A stretch of 64,000 nt of DNA, from contig NZ_JAGJBZ010000004.1 of assembly GCF_020010925.1 (NCBI RefSeq), positions 248,001 through 312,000 on the forward strand, given 5' to 3'. This stretch comes from Streptomyces griseiscabiei (GTDB lineage Bacteria > Actinomycetota > Actinomycetes > Streptomycetales > Streptomycetaceae). The notes under the pieces were generated by a model, which was not told the DNA's origin, searched no databases, and was given only the letters and a program-made list of their open reading frames with translations. Made by a program: the position numbers and the translations under genes. Below, piece after piece: positions 1 to 8,676 of the stretch (within the stretch, counting starts at the first letter, position 1; the number at the start of each line of letters is the position of its first letter).

Positions 1-1202
1 CTGTGGGCGGCCACGCCGCCGGATGCGGGGTTGGCCGGGCGGGGGGTGCTGTTGCCGCCTCCGCCGCCGTGGTTGTCGGCCCGGGAGCTGTGGGTCTTGA
101 TGCCCTGGGCGACGAGGCTGGCCGGGGAGCTGATCACGGCGGCGGCCTTGCCTTCGGCGCCGCGCATGATGCGGTTGTTGCGGGAGTTGGCGATCTCGTC
201 GCCGAAGCCCGGGACGAAGCGGTAGATCATCGCCGAGGCGAAGATGGCGAGGAGGATGATGGCGAGGCCGGAGACGACGGCGGCGAGGGAGTCGGGTCCG
301 TCCTCCGTGGTCAGGGCGCCGGCGAGGCCGAGGACGATGACGATGACCGGCTTGACCAGGATGATCGCGATCATGATGCCCGCCCAGCGGCGGACGTGGC
401 CCCACAGGTCCTTGTCGACGAGGCCGGCGTAGACGACGACGCCGAGGAGGGCGCCGACGTAGAGCAGGACGGCCCTGAGGTAGAGCTCCAGGTAGAGGAC
501 GCCCGCGGCGACGATGGAGATCAGCGAGACCAGGATCAGCATGATCGGGCCGCCGCCGATGTCGTTGCCCTTCTTCAGGGCTTCGGAGAACGTGCCGAAG
601 AACGTTTCGGTCTGGTTGCCGGTCGTCTGGGCGATGATGTCGCTGACGCCGTCCGTGGCCGAGACGATGGTGTAGAGGATGAGCGGGGTGAAGGCGGACG
701 CGAGCACGGTCAGCCAGAGGAAGCCGACCGCCTCCGAGATCGCCGTCGTGAACGGCACGCCTCGGACTGCCCGCTTCGTGACCGCGAGCAGCCAGAGCAC
801 GAGGGTGAGGATCGCGGAGGCCGCGAAGACCACCGCGTAGTGCTTCAGGAACGTCATGTTCGTGAAGTCGACGTTCGCGGTTTCGTCGACGGCTTCCGAG
901 AGCTTGTCTACGGTCCAGGAGGCGGCGTCTGCGCAGCCTTGGGCTAGGGAGGAGAGGGGGTCGAGGGTGGTGGTGAGGTCGTTGGGGGTGGTGCCGCCGC
1001 CACCGCCGCCGCCACCTCCGTTGTCCTTTTCGCAGTACTCCCGGGCCGCGCCGGAGAGCAGTGAGCAGGAGTCACCGCTGGGCGAGGGGGAGGGGGACGG
1101 CGTGGGTGCGGCGACGGCACGCGTCGCCAGCAGGACTACCGCGGTCTGTACGGCTGTCAAGGTGGCGGCGACTTCGAGTACACGGCGTGGCCTACCGGGC
1201 AT
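1..1202 (-). CDS. TrbL/VirB6-like polytopic membrane protein, partial
   Basis: An open frame begins with ATG at 1202 and is still open at base 1, so the 3' end lies outside the window (about 400 residues visible). It has a hydrophobic, signal-like N-terminus, a Pro/Ser-rich stretch, a run of nine glycines near residue 62 and then about six transmembrane segments (roughly 121-141, 157-180, 220-240, 243-262, 272-295, 312-332), followed by a hydrophilic Gly-rich tail. This topology is that of TrbL/VirB6 channel proteins of type IV secretion. Its start overlaps the stop of the upstream gene by 11 bp, so the three left-hand genes form one leftward operon. The set resembles the chromosomal cmd membrane-protein cluster of S. 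coelicolor, recalled from memory. The family assignment rests on topology and context, not on a catalytic motif. Confidence 0.7.
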   Translation of the reverse strand, partial: MPGRPRRVLEVAATLTAVQTAVVLLATRAVAAPTPSPSPSPSGDSCSLLSGAAREYCEKDNGGGGGGGGGTTPNDLTTTLDPLSSLAQGCADAASWTVDKLSEAVDETANVDFTNMTFLKHYAVVFAASAILTLVLWLLAVTKRAVRGVPFTTAISEAVGFLWLTVLASAFTPLILYTIVSATDGVSDIIAQTTGNQTETFFGTFSEALKKGNDIGGGPIMLILVSLISIVAAGVLYLELYLRAVLLYVGALLGVVVYAGLVDKDLWGHVRRWAGIMIAIILVKPVIVIVLGLAGALTTEDGPDSLAAVVSGLAIILLAIFASAMIYRFVPGFGDEIANSRNNRIMRGAEGKAAAVISSPASLVAQGIKTHSSRADNHGGGGGNSTPRPANPASGGVAAH

Positions 1203-2046
1203 AGGTGAACCCTCCGTACTCCTCGACGGCCTTCGAGATCTCGTCGGACGTCGAGACCTTGTTGTCGCCGTTGACCGGCGCGGGGCCTTCCTTCTGCGCG
1301 AAGCTGTCGACCTTCCAGTCGTCGTTCTCCCAGCGCAGTTGGAGGGTCATGGTGAACCAGTCGCTGGTGACCGGGTTGGTCGTGCTCTCGGACGCCATGC
1401 CGAACACACCTGTGCACCACACCTCGAGGGTCGCGGTGCTGTCCGAGTAGCTGGTGGCGGCGGTGCCGACCGGCATGGTGCGTGAGACGTAGGTGCTGCC
1501 GGTCGGTGCGTTCCCTTCCTCGTCCAGGCCGACCTTGGTGAGGAAGTCCGCGTTGTACACCTGGTTCAGACGGTCTTCCAGGTCGGCCGACTTGTCGGCG
1601 GCGAAGACCTGTCGGACGATCTCACTTCTCCGTGCGGGCTTGAGGATGTCGGCCGAGACCAGTACCACGGAGTAGTTGGCCGCCGCCGATTCGGCGCCCT
1701 GCTGGTCGTGGGCGAAGCCGGAGGGGATGCCGCCGGTCTTCGTGGTGACCGGCCGTTCCCCCGAAGCCGCCGTAGGTGCGCTGTCCGCCTTGTCCCCGCT
1801 GGAGCCGCCGTCCGTGTCGGAGTTGCCGCCGCCTCTGTTCGCGAAGGCGATCGCGGCGATGAGGAGGACGACGACGCCGACGACGGTGACGAGGCTTCTG
1901 GAGGAGGAGCGGGGGCGGCGGGGGGCGTCGCCGTCGCCGCCGGGGAGGCGGGTTCTGGTCTGGCCGGTGCCGGCGTAGCCCCCGTACGCCCCGTCGTCAC
2001 CGGAGCGCGAGGACTCGCGGTACCCGTGCTCGTCGCCGAGACTCAT
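1192..2046 (-). CDS. Single-pass membrane protein, TcpC/VirB8-like
   Basis: A 284-residue protein with a charged cytoplasmic N-terminus of about 50 residues, one transmembrane helix (about 53-71), a Ser/Gly/Asp-rich linker and an exported C-terminal domain of about 200 residues ending in EYGGFTYAR. That arrangement matches VirB8/TcpC-type subunits of conjugation machinery, and the C-terminal part reads like the TcpC fold (alternating beta strands with SDWFTMTLQLRW). It lies between a pilin-like gene and a TrbL-like gene in the same orientation, with an 11-bp overlap to the latter. The role is inferred: a scaffold subunit of an envelope-spanning complex. No mobilisation or relaxase gene is visible nearby, which argues for a domesticated chromosomal apparatus. 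Confidence 0.75.
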   Translation of the reverse strand: MSLGDEHGYRESSRSGDDGAYGGYAGTGQTRTRLPGGDGDAPRRPRSSSRSLVTVVGVVVLLIAAIAFANRGGGNSDTDGGSSGDKADSAPTAASGERPVTTKTGGIPSGFAHDQQGAESAAANYSVVLVSADILKPARRSEIVRQVFAADKSADLEDRLNQVYNADFLTKVGLDEEGNAPTGSTYVSRTMPVGTAATSYSDSTATLEVWCTGVFGMASESTTNPVTSDWFTMTLQLRWENDDWKVDSFAQKEGPAPVNGDNKVSTSDEISKAVEEYGGFTYAR

Positions 2047-2265
2047 GCCGCGGTCGCCCCTTCAACTTCGACGTCGTACCGAAAGGCGTAGCAGTACGAC
2101 GTTAGCCGCGCTGGTTCCCGCGCGGGCGCGGTGTGGAGACTCGACATCAGGGAAACGCAACCTCAGCCGGTGGGCACGACGGACGGGTGGGGTGGAAGGG
2201 GGACCGGGTGGAGTCGGCGGCCCGGCCGGGACCGGGGCCGACCGGGACGGGAGCCGGTCGCCGCG

Positions 2266-2583
2266 CTAAACGGCCATGCCGTACACGATGGTGAAGAGCG
2301 TGCCCAGGGAGCCGATGATGAAGACGCCGGTGAGGCCGGCGATGATGAGGCCCTTGCCCTGTTCGGCGCTGAAGGTGTCGCGGAGGGCGGTGGCGCCGAT
2401 GCGCTGTTTGGCCGCACCCCAGATCGCGATGCCGAGGCAGAGGAGGATGGCGACCGCCATCACGACCTCGATCATCACGCGTGCCTCGTTGCCCAGGCTG
2501 CCGAAAGGCCCCCAGTCCGGGGCGATTCCGCCGATGATGGTGGTGATGTCGCCCTTGTCGGCCGCAACGAACATGTAAGTCAC
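2266..2583 (-). CDS. Small two-helix membrane protein, pilin-like
   Basis: A 105-residue protein with two hydrophobic helices (about 37-56 and 76-101) separated by a short basic loop (AAKQRIGA). The N-terminal 35 residues are neutral with no clear cleavage site. Size and topology resemble TrbC/VirB2-type subunits or the small membrane proteins that open actinobacterial type IV-like operons. It is the first gene of the leftward operon, 219 bp upstream of the TcpC-like gene. Function is inferred from context only; there is no signature motif. Confidence 0.7.
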   Translation of the reverse strand: MTYMFVAADKGDITTIIGGIAPDWGPFGSLGNEARVMIEVVMAVAILLCLGIAIWGAAKQRIGATALRDTFSAEQGKGLIIAGLTGVFIIGSLGTLFTIVYGMAV

Positions 2584-3030
2584 CGCCCCTAGTGGGTAGT
2601 TCTGTTGTCTGTGTGTGTTGTGCGACGTGTGCGCCTCGGCGTACGCGTCGCACGCCTCCGCGCGGGTACGCAGAGGTCGGGCCCATTCTTGCCGACAATG
2701 ACGCTGTCGTATGTCGACTTGGCGTCATTGATTGGCGGGTTTCGTACGGATCCCTTGCCGCCGACCCGTGCGGGACCCTAACGGGGGGCGCGGAACGGTA
2801 AACGAAGGGTCGTATCGTCACTCTGTGTATCACGGCAGGTCACGCCGGGCAATGAGGATCAACCGGAACCTGTGGTGTGGTTCGGTCGTTATTCCCCTTT
2901 CGTGGCCTCTGGGGCCTGGTCCGCCCGCTTCTGACGGGGTGTCGGACCTGCTCTGTCGAGTGTGCCTGATCTGGACGTAAGGGTTGCGTGTGGGGGGTCG
3001 ATCGCCCTGAGGGGTGACCTTTGGCCGGAA
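2584..3030. other. Non-coding region upstream of the T4SS-like operon
   Basis: No convincing gene is present. It should carry the promoter of the leftward operon. One structured element stands out: AATGACGC at 2697-2704 and GCGTCATT at 2722-2729, perfect 8-bp arms 17 bp apart, about 115 bp upstream of the pilin-like gene. It could be a regulator site; nothing shows which one. Confidence 0.4.
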
Positions 3031-3501
3031 GTGCATGGGGTCGCGATCGCGGAGTTCACCGGGAATCTGGGCCAACTGGAGGCGGACGCGGGGGACATCG
3101 CGTTCGACGGGATGGCGGTCGGCGCGGCGGGTCTGCTGATCGACGCCGACTTCCGGCTGCTGGAACCGTTCTACAAGGCCCCCGAGGCCGACCAGCTCTT
3201 CGCGACCACCGCACCCGTCGCGGCGGCCGGCCACGATCTGCAGACCGAGCTGGCCACGGTCTCGAAGGCGCTGCTCGACTACGCGGCCGAGGTGCGGCCC
3301 CTGGTCGGCCGGCTCGACTCGCTGCGCGCGGAGGCGGCGGCTTCCCTTTCTGCCTTCCGCTCCGGTTTCCTTCCCGTTCTTCCCGTCCGTTCTTCCCGAC
3401 TGTTCTTCCCGGCTGTTCCTCTGCCCGGTCTACCGGCGTCCGGTGTGTGTCGTGGTCCAGGCCTCGGTGAAGAGTTCGTGCGGGGGGACCGGGGGGAGTA
3501 G
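3031..3501 (+). pseudogene. Truncated secretion-associated helical protein
   Basis: From GTG 3031 the frame encodes about 105 plausible residues (AEFTGNL, GDIAFDG, GLLIDADFRLLEP, ATVSKALLDYAAEVRPLVG). They are strongly helical and resemble, from memory, the N-terminal domain of longer Streptomyces proteins found beside secretion clusters. After about 3340 the reading becomes a pyrimidine-rich low-complexity tail built from a 13-bp repeat (GTTCTTCCCG cores at 3376, 3389 and 3402). It then runs antisense into the end of the next gene, stopping at 3501. I read this as a 5' remnant whose 3' part was lost. A short functional protein is possible. An in-frame upstream GTG at 2962 gives a less convincing start. 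Confidence 0.5.
3376..3411. repeat. 13-bp tandem repeat, pyrimidine-rich
   Basis: GTTCTTCCCG recurs at 3376-3385, 3389-3398 and 3402-3411 with a 13-bp period, inside a C/T-rich tract of about 85 bp at the broken end of the truncated gene and just before the stop of the convergent large gene. It may mark the deletion junction. Confidence 0.7.
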
Positions 3502-6500
3502 GTGGGTGAAGGGGCCGTGCAGGCGGGTCGGGGTGGAGTTCGGGGCTTGGTGGAGGGGGAGCTTGGGGGTTTCCAGGGGGAGGTGGGGGGACTTGAGGTC
3601 GGTCCATGGGCCCGGTACGAATGCCGTGCGGCCCGCTCGGGGGCGTTTGTCCTGGTGGATCGCGCCGATGGCCAGTAGTTCCGCCTGTGCGGTCTTGTGC
3701 CGGGCGGGGGTCCAGTCGTTCCAGCGGCGGATGTGCTGGTCGGTGGGGCGGGCGAGGGTGAGGAGTTGGAGGTACAGGGCCGCCGCGTCGGGGCCGACGC
3801 CCAGGGTGCCTGCTGTCTCCGTGACCAGGTCGGGGGCGCTCAGGGACGGGTTCAGCTCGTAGCCGCCCGGGGGCACGGGGGTCGTGGTGACGCGGTCGGT
3901 CATGCGGACGAGCCCGCCGGTGCGCAGCTCCTGGAGGTCGCGGATACCGCTCAGCAGCCAGGGCAGGGCCAGTTCACCGCACAGGCGCTCCAGCCGGTCC
4001 GGCGGCTCCGGGGCGGTGAGCGCGGACGAGCGTAGGAACACGTCGCCGTGGGGGACGGAGACCACGAGGAGGCCGTCGTCGTACACGGCGGTCGTCGCGG
4101 TGGCGTTCTCGCGCAGTGGGCGCGGGCAGGGCAGTACGGGGCCGGTGTGGGGCGCGAAGCCCGGGAGGCCCGGTGCCGCCGTGGCGAGTGCCTGGTGGCG
4201 GCCCAGCGGGACGAGTGTGCCGGGGGCGTCCAGCAGGGTGCGCAGGCGGCCGAACAGTCTCACCGCGCCCTCGGCCGCCGGGTCGCCCACCGGTCGCTCG
4301 GTGAGGGCCCAGGCCACGAGGGTCAGCAGCCGTCGGTCCGGGAGGGTGTAGAGGCCGACCCGGTCGCCGGCGGTGCCGTCGGGGCCCGCCTCGTGCAGGT
4401 CGAGGCCGCCTCCGATGGTGCCGGCCAGGACGAATCCGGGTGCGTCGAGGCCGGTGCCGGCGGCCGGGGGCCGGCCGGTGGTGAGGGCGCGGGCCCAGTC
4501 GCCGGTGAGCCCCAGGTCCGTGTCCAGCGCGTCGGCCAGGTCGTCGTCCACGTACGGGACGGTGCCGAGCAGGTCTGCCCACACCTCGGCCATGCGTGCC
4601 GCCGCCGCGACCGTTCCGCCGTCGGTCCACAGCTCCGCCGGGTCCTCCGGCACGCCCGCGGCGAGGACCGCGCGCCGGCCTTCGGGGCCGAGGCGGTGCC
4701 AGAGGGCGTGGTACTCGTCGGTGACCGGCTTGCTCGCCCGGTACGGCTTCGAGCGCAGCATCTTCAGGTCCTCGTCGTGCCGCGCCCGCCGGGGCAGGCC
4801 GGCCAGGGCCAGCAGCGCGATCGTGCCGCGCACCCCCGTACGCCGCGAGAAGACCTCCACCGCCCGCGCGGGCAGCGGCAGCGGGCCCCGGCGCTCCACC
4901 AGATCCAGCAGCGCGGGCAGCCGGCCGCTGTCGTCCCGCTCGACGGTGACCGTCGTATGGCCGTCACCCTGCGCGGCGGGGGTCTGCGCGCCGGAGGCGG
5001 TCTCCCCGTCGGCGGTCCCCGGCGACGGCGCCGGGTCCGTCGCCCGCTGGACGAAGCGGGCCGTGCCGCCGCGTTCGCCGGACGCGGTGACGAGGTGGCC
5101 GGTGGCCCGGGACGCGGTCAGGGCGGCCAGCGGGGCGCGGCCGGTGCGCCAGCGTCCTCCCCGCTCGGCGAACGGCCCGCCGCTCCAGGTGCGCAACAGC
5201 GCGGCCAGCGCCGCCCGTTCCTCGGCGGAGGTGGTGTCCACCGCCGCGCGCCAGGCCACCGCGTCGATACGGCCGAGCAGCGCGGGCCAGTCGAGCGGCG
5301 CGGCGGGCAGGGCCAGATGGCGCGTCTCGTCGTCGATCTCGCCGCGCAGGTAACGGCCGTCCGCCGCGACCGAGGTCAGCGTCGCGGGCCGGGGGCCGGG
5401 CACGGGGGCGTCATGGGCGCGCAGTTCGGGCAGCAGGCCGTGGAGGGCGGGGGCGAGCGCGGTGTCCGGGATCTCGGCGGGCAGGGTCACCACCGGGCCG
5501 GACCGCATGATGCGCACCCGCCGGGACAGCTCCTCGCGGCGCCGGAGCACATCGGCGGCCAGCAGCGTCACCCGCAGTACGCCGTCCACGATCCGCGGGT
5601 CGGTCACCTCGGGCAGCAGCCGGGTCAGTTCGGCGCGTACGGCCGCCCCGCCCGCACCCGTGCCCGTCCCGCCGGGGGCCGTCCCGTCCGGGTCCGGCGC
5701 CCCGGCGTCCGTCGCGCCGAGCAGCGCGCGTACCGCGTCGGCCGTCACCATGCGCAGCGGCTTGGAGGAGGGCTTGTCGCGGGGGGTGAGGAAGTGCCAG
5801 TACGCGGGCGGCGGCAGGGGGCCGACGCTGTGGCGGGACGGCCTGCGGTGACGGTGGCGGTCGGTGGCGGGGAAGCCGTGGGTCTCCCACAGGAGGGAAC
5901 CGTCGGAGACGGCGTGGACCCGGACGTGGTGCGGCTCGACCAGGACGGCGTCCTCGCCGCCCGCGGGCGGCCGGAGGACGCCCCACGGGTGCAGGCCCGG
6001 CCGGGTGCCCACGAACCGTCCCTCGCGGCCGTCCACCGTACGCAGCAGGAAGTCGGTCGGGGAGGGGCCCGCGTACGGGGTGCGGTACAGGACATGGCAG
6101 CCGGTCAGGCGTCCGTCCTGGCCCAGCGGCGACGGCGGGGCGTCCTCGGGCAGCGCCGCCAGGGTGAGGGAGTCCTTGAACACCGCCCGGCCGGGCGGCG
6201 GTTCGGCGTCCTGGTGGAACGCGGGCAGCGTACGGTCGCCGGTCCTGGCGCCCGTCGACGGGTCGACGCGCTCCCAGTCGCCGCGGTAGACGCGGGCGCT
6301 CCAGAACCGCTCGCCGTCGCTCATCTGGAGGTCGAGGGAGCCGATGCCGGACCGGTCGCCGGGCCGCAGCACGCGGTCCCCGTCGTGTCGGCCGCCGCCG
6401 TCGGGGCTCGCGAACTGGTAGCCGAAGCCGCCGTCGATGATTCCGTCGTACGGGCGCAGCCCGCTCCGCTGCTCGGGCCGGAACACGTCCTCGGGCCGGT

Positions 6501-8214
6501 CGGCCCAGCAGGCGCCTTCGGCGGAGCTGTTGCGGCCCCCGGTGGTCCAGCCGACCAGGAAGCGGCCGCCCGCGAAGTGCACGCTGTGGCTGGTCGTGCC
6601 CTCGGGGAGGGTGAACGTGCAGGAGCCGCGCCGGCCCGCGTGGTCCACGGCCACGGCCCGGTCGTCGCCGTAGACGGTCAGCACCGGCCAGGTGCAGGTC
6701 ACGCCTCTGACAGCGCCCCCGCCCTCCGTCCCGGTGGCCTCTCCCGCCGCCCCGGTGAGCCCGGTGCCGAACCCCGCCAGCGCCTCCTCCAGCGCGGGCC
6801 AGGCCAGTTCCTCCGGCAGGCCGGCGGTCAGGGTCCGGGTCAGCGGGCCGGTCAGGTCGAGCGTGGCCAGGGCCTCCTCGATGCCGTCCAGGGCGGTCGT
6901 CGTCGGGCGGTCGAGGAGGGTGGTCAGCTCGTCCACCGCCTCGTCGGCCGCCGCGATGCCACCGCCCCGCAGCTCGCCGATCAGCTTCTCGATCCGGGTG
7001 CGGACCTCGGTGGCGATCGCCGTGTTCTCGGGCAGCCGGGTGATGGCGGTGCCCCCGCCGCGCAGTCCGGCGTGGACCGTGCCCTCCAGCCGGGGCCCGA
7101 ACACCGGGTCGGCGGCGAGGGCCGTCAGATCGCGCCGGGACCGGCCGCCCCGGAACCGCAGCCGGATCGAGTCGCCCGGGTCCTCGACCGCGATCCCCTC
7201 CGCAAGACAGGCGTCCAGCAGATCGGCGTCCAGCTCCGGATGGTGGTAGCGGTCCTCGTGCAGGCGCACGGGTGTCCCCGCCGCGCGCAGCCGGGGCGCG
7301 AACAGCGTCAGCAGCTCGAACAGCTCCGGTGGCATCGCCTGCGCGGTCACCCCGCCTCCCCCGACCCGGGCGTGCTTGTACATGCGCGCGTACCGCCCCA
7401 GCCAGCCGGTGACCCCGCCGTCCGGCGCGATGTGCCCGCTCACCACGGCCCGGGCCGCGCCCGAGCGCAGCAGCAGCCGCAGCCAGGGCGCCGCGTCGCC
7501 CCGCGAGTCCGGGAAGACGTCCAGCAGCGCGGCGTGCACGTCGTCGCCCTGCGGGTGCTCGGCGAGCAGCGCGGTGACGGCGTCCAGCAGCGCGTCCGGT
7601 ACGGCCTTGTCCCGGGCCGCGCCCACCAGCGCCGCCAGCACACGGGCGTCCTCGTCCCGGCCGAGCCCGGCCGTCTTGGCGGAGGCCCGCACCCGGCCGG
7701 CCAGGGTCGCCGGCAGCTCGCCCGGCGACGCCGCCCAGGCCGTCAGCACCCGTACGTACTCCGCGTGCGCCTCTTTCGGGTCCAGGGCCTCGGCCAGCCA
7801 TCGCTGGTGGTCCGTCAGGTCCTTGGCCGGCAGCGCCCCGAGGCCCGCGAACAGCAGGACGTTCGCCCGGTACCACTCCCCGTCCACCGGCAGCGCGTGG
7901 TCCCGCTCCGCCTTGCGGGCCAGCGCGAACGCCTTGCCCGCGTACCGGGCGCTCCAGCGGGTCAGCCGGTGGCCGACCGTGTCCCAGAACCACGGCAGAT
8001 GGGCCGTCGGCAGGTGCCGCGCGCGCCGCTCCATCTCGGTCAGGAAGCGGCCCGGCTTCTCGTACGCGACCCCGATCCGGGTCCGCACGGTCTCCAGCGC
8101 GTCGAGCGCGACGGACTCGGCGGCCGGGTCGTGGGCCCGCGCCCAGTCGACGTACACGGTCGAGGTGTGCGGCTGCGCCGGGAGCGGGACGGTGACGGTG
8201 GCGGTGACCTTCAT
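3430..8214 (-). CDS. Very large protein of unknown function (1594 aa)
   Basis: Not recognised as a named family. Start is ATG 8214 with AGGA nine bases upstream. Residues 1 to about 450 are helical and repeat-like, rich in Leu/Ala with many Arg. A middle part (about 490-800) alternates short strands and turns with repeated phrases such as FAGGRFLVGWTT, RFWSARVYRGDW and FVGTRPGLHPWG, suggesting a beta-propeller or PQQ-like fold. The C-terminal third is helical again (LWHRLGPEGRRAVLAAGV, RRWNDWTPARHKTAQAELLAIGA). There is no signal peptide, no membrane helix, and no ATPase or protease motif that I can see. Coding statistics are typical of Streptomyces across the full length, so it is intact. 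It is convergent with the truncated gene and 39 bp downstream of the DUF397 gene. Confidence 0.85.
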   Translation of the reverse strand: MKVTATVTVPLPAQPHTSTVYVDWARAHDPAAESVALDALETVRTRIGVAYEKPGRFLTEMERRARHLPTAHLPWFWDTVGHRLTRWSARYAGKAFALARKAERDHALPVDGEWYRANVLLFAGLGALPAKDLTDHQRWLAEALDPKEAHAEYVRVLTAWAASPGELPATLAGRVRASAKTAGLGRDEDARVLAALVGAARDKAVPDALLDAVTALLAEHPQGDDVHAALLDVFPDSRGDAAPWLRLLLRSGAARAVVSGHIAPDGGVTGWLGRYARMYKHARVGGGGVTAQAMPPELFELLTLFAPRLRAAGTPVRLHEDRYHHPELDADLLDACLAEGIAVEDPGDSIRLRFRGGRSRRDLTALAADPVFGPRLEGTVHAGLRGGGTAITRLPENTAIATEVRTRIEKLIGELRGGGIAAADEAVDELTTLLDRPTTTALDGIEEALATLDLTGPLTRTLTAGLPEELAWPALEEALAGFGTGLTGAAGEATGTEGGGAVRGVTCTWPVLTVYGDDRAVAVDHAGRRGSCTFTLPEGTTSHSVHFAGGRFLVGWTTGGRNSSAEGACWADRPEDVFRPEQRSGLRPYDGIIDGGFGYQFASPDGGGRHDGDRVLRPGDRSGIGSLDLQMSDGERFWSARVYRGDWERVDPSTGARTGDRTLPAFHQDAEPPPGRAVFKDSLTLAALPEDAPPSPLGQDGRLTGCHVLYRTPYAGPSPTDFLLRTVDGREGRFVGTRPGLHPWGVLRPPAGGEDAVLVEPHHVRVHAVSDGSLLWETHGFPATDRHRHRRPSRHSVGPLPPPAYWHFLTPRDKPSSKPLRMVTADAVRALLGATDAGAPDPDGTAPGGTGTGAGGAAVRAELTRLLPEVTDPRIVDGVLRVTLLAADVLRRREELSRRVRIMRSGPVVTLPAEIPDTALAPALHGLLPELRAHDAPVPGPRPATLTSVAADGRYLRGEIDDETRHLALPAAPLDWPALLGRIDAVAWRAAVDTTSAEERAALAALLRTWSGGPFAERGGRWRTGRAPLAALTASRATGHLVTASGERGGTARFVQRATDPAPSPGTADGETASGAQTPAAQGDGHTTVTVERDDSGRLPALLDLVERRGPLPLPARAVEVFSRRTGVRGTIALLALAGLPRRARHDEDLKMLRSKPYRASKPVTDEYHALWHRLGPEGRRAVLAAGVPEDPAELWTDGGTVAAAARMAEVWADLLGTVPYVDDDLADALDTDLGLTGDWARALTTGRPPAAGTGLDAPGFVLAGTIGGGLDLHEAGPDGTAGDRVGLYTLPDRRLLTLVAWALTERPVGDPAAEGAVRLFGRLRTLLDAPGTLVPLGRHQALATAAPGLPGFAPHTGPVLPCPRPLRENATATTAVYDDGLLVVSVPHGDVFLRSSALTAPEPPDRLERLCGELALPWLLSGIRDLQELRTGGLVRMTDRVTTTPVPPGGYELNPSLSAPDLVTETAGTLGVGPDAAALYLQLLTLARPTDQHIRRWNDWTPARHKTAQAELLAIGAIHQDKRPRAGRTAFVPGPWTDLKSPHLPLETPKLPLHQAPNSTPTRLHGPFTHLLPPVPPHELFTEAWTTTHTGRR

Positions 8215-8253
8215 GACGAGATCCTGGCACGCCCCACCGACAGTCCCCGGGGG

Positions 8254-8520
8254 CTACGGCGTCGTCGGTCCGTATCCCTCCACTCCCTCCACGAAGTGGT
8301 CGAACTCCCCTGCCTGTACGCCCAGGACGAACGCGTCCCACTTGCGGCGGTTCGTCGTGACGACGGTGCCGGGGTCGCTCGTCTCGCGGAGGTAGACGGG
8401 GGCCTCGGGGTCGTCCTCGCCGTCGCCGGCGCCGAAGGCGAGCTCGATCCAGGGGCCGGGGCCGGTCGCGTCGTCGGGGGCGGCGCGGATCCAGTCGAGG
8501 TCCGGGGGGATGTCGGGCAT
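8254..8520 (-). CDS. DUF397 domain protein
   Basis: An 88-residue soluble protein carrying the DUF397 pattern: an N-terminal Asp-Trp stretch, a central acidic strand region, VYLRET in place of the usual VRDSK element, then W-D-A-F-V-x-G-V-x-x-G-E-F at the C-terminus. DUF397 proteins in Streptomyces usually sit beside an XRE/Scr1-type helix-turn-helix regulator whose activity they modulate in development and antibiotic control (known for the family). No such partner is adjacent here, so this copy is an orphan. It would be co-directional with the 1594-residue gene downstream. Confidence 0.85.
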   Translation of the reverse strand: MPDIPPDLDWIRAAPDDATGPGPWIELAFGAGDGEDDPEAPVYLRETSDPGTVVTTNRRKWDAFVLGVQAGEFDHFVEGVEGYGPTTP

Positions 8521-8532
8521 GGGGTGGGGCCT

Positions 8533-8574
8533 CCTCTGTCGTCGTACCTCTGCCGTCGTACCTCTGTCGTCGTG
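8533..8574. repeat. Three 14-bp tandem repeats upstream of the DUF397 gene
   Basis: CCTCTGTCGTCGTA (8533-8546), CCTCTGCCGTCGTA (8547-8560) and CCTCTGTCGTCGTG (8561-8574) are adjacent, with two substitutions in total. They lie 13-54 bp upstream of the DUF397 start and could be regulator sites or simple slippage. Confidence 0.8.
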
Positions 8575-8676
8575 GCACGGCCGTCGCGGTCGTCGGTCTG
8601 GTGATCATTCCTAAGAAAGCGGGCCGCCTCTACACTTGCTCGCGGCGGACTGGCGCGCGGTGAGGGGCGGTTGACG

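Noticed and set aside
3..947. A + strand frame over the left edge
   Set aside because: Gly/Asp/Glu-rich shadow of the polytopic membrane protein on the minus strand, whose hydrophobic segments are clearly real.
8533..8574. Repeat array considered as a CRISPR
   Set aside because: Three contiguous 14-bp units without spacers and no cas genes; a simple tandem repeat. No CRISPR array was found anywhere in the window.
4048..8604. A 1518-codon open frame on the + strand opposite the 1594-residue gene
   Set aside because: It is an antisense shadow caused by GC3 bias: Gln/Arg/Gly-rich, no domains, no ribosome-binding site. The minus-strand frame has natural composition and a sensible start.
5411..8608. 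A second long minus-strand frame (1065 codons) overlapping the large gene
   Set aside because: Arg/Pro-rich out-of-frame translation without any protein-like pattern; it overlaps the true gene completely.
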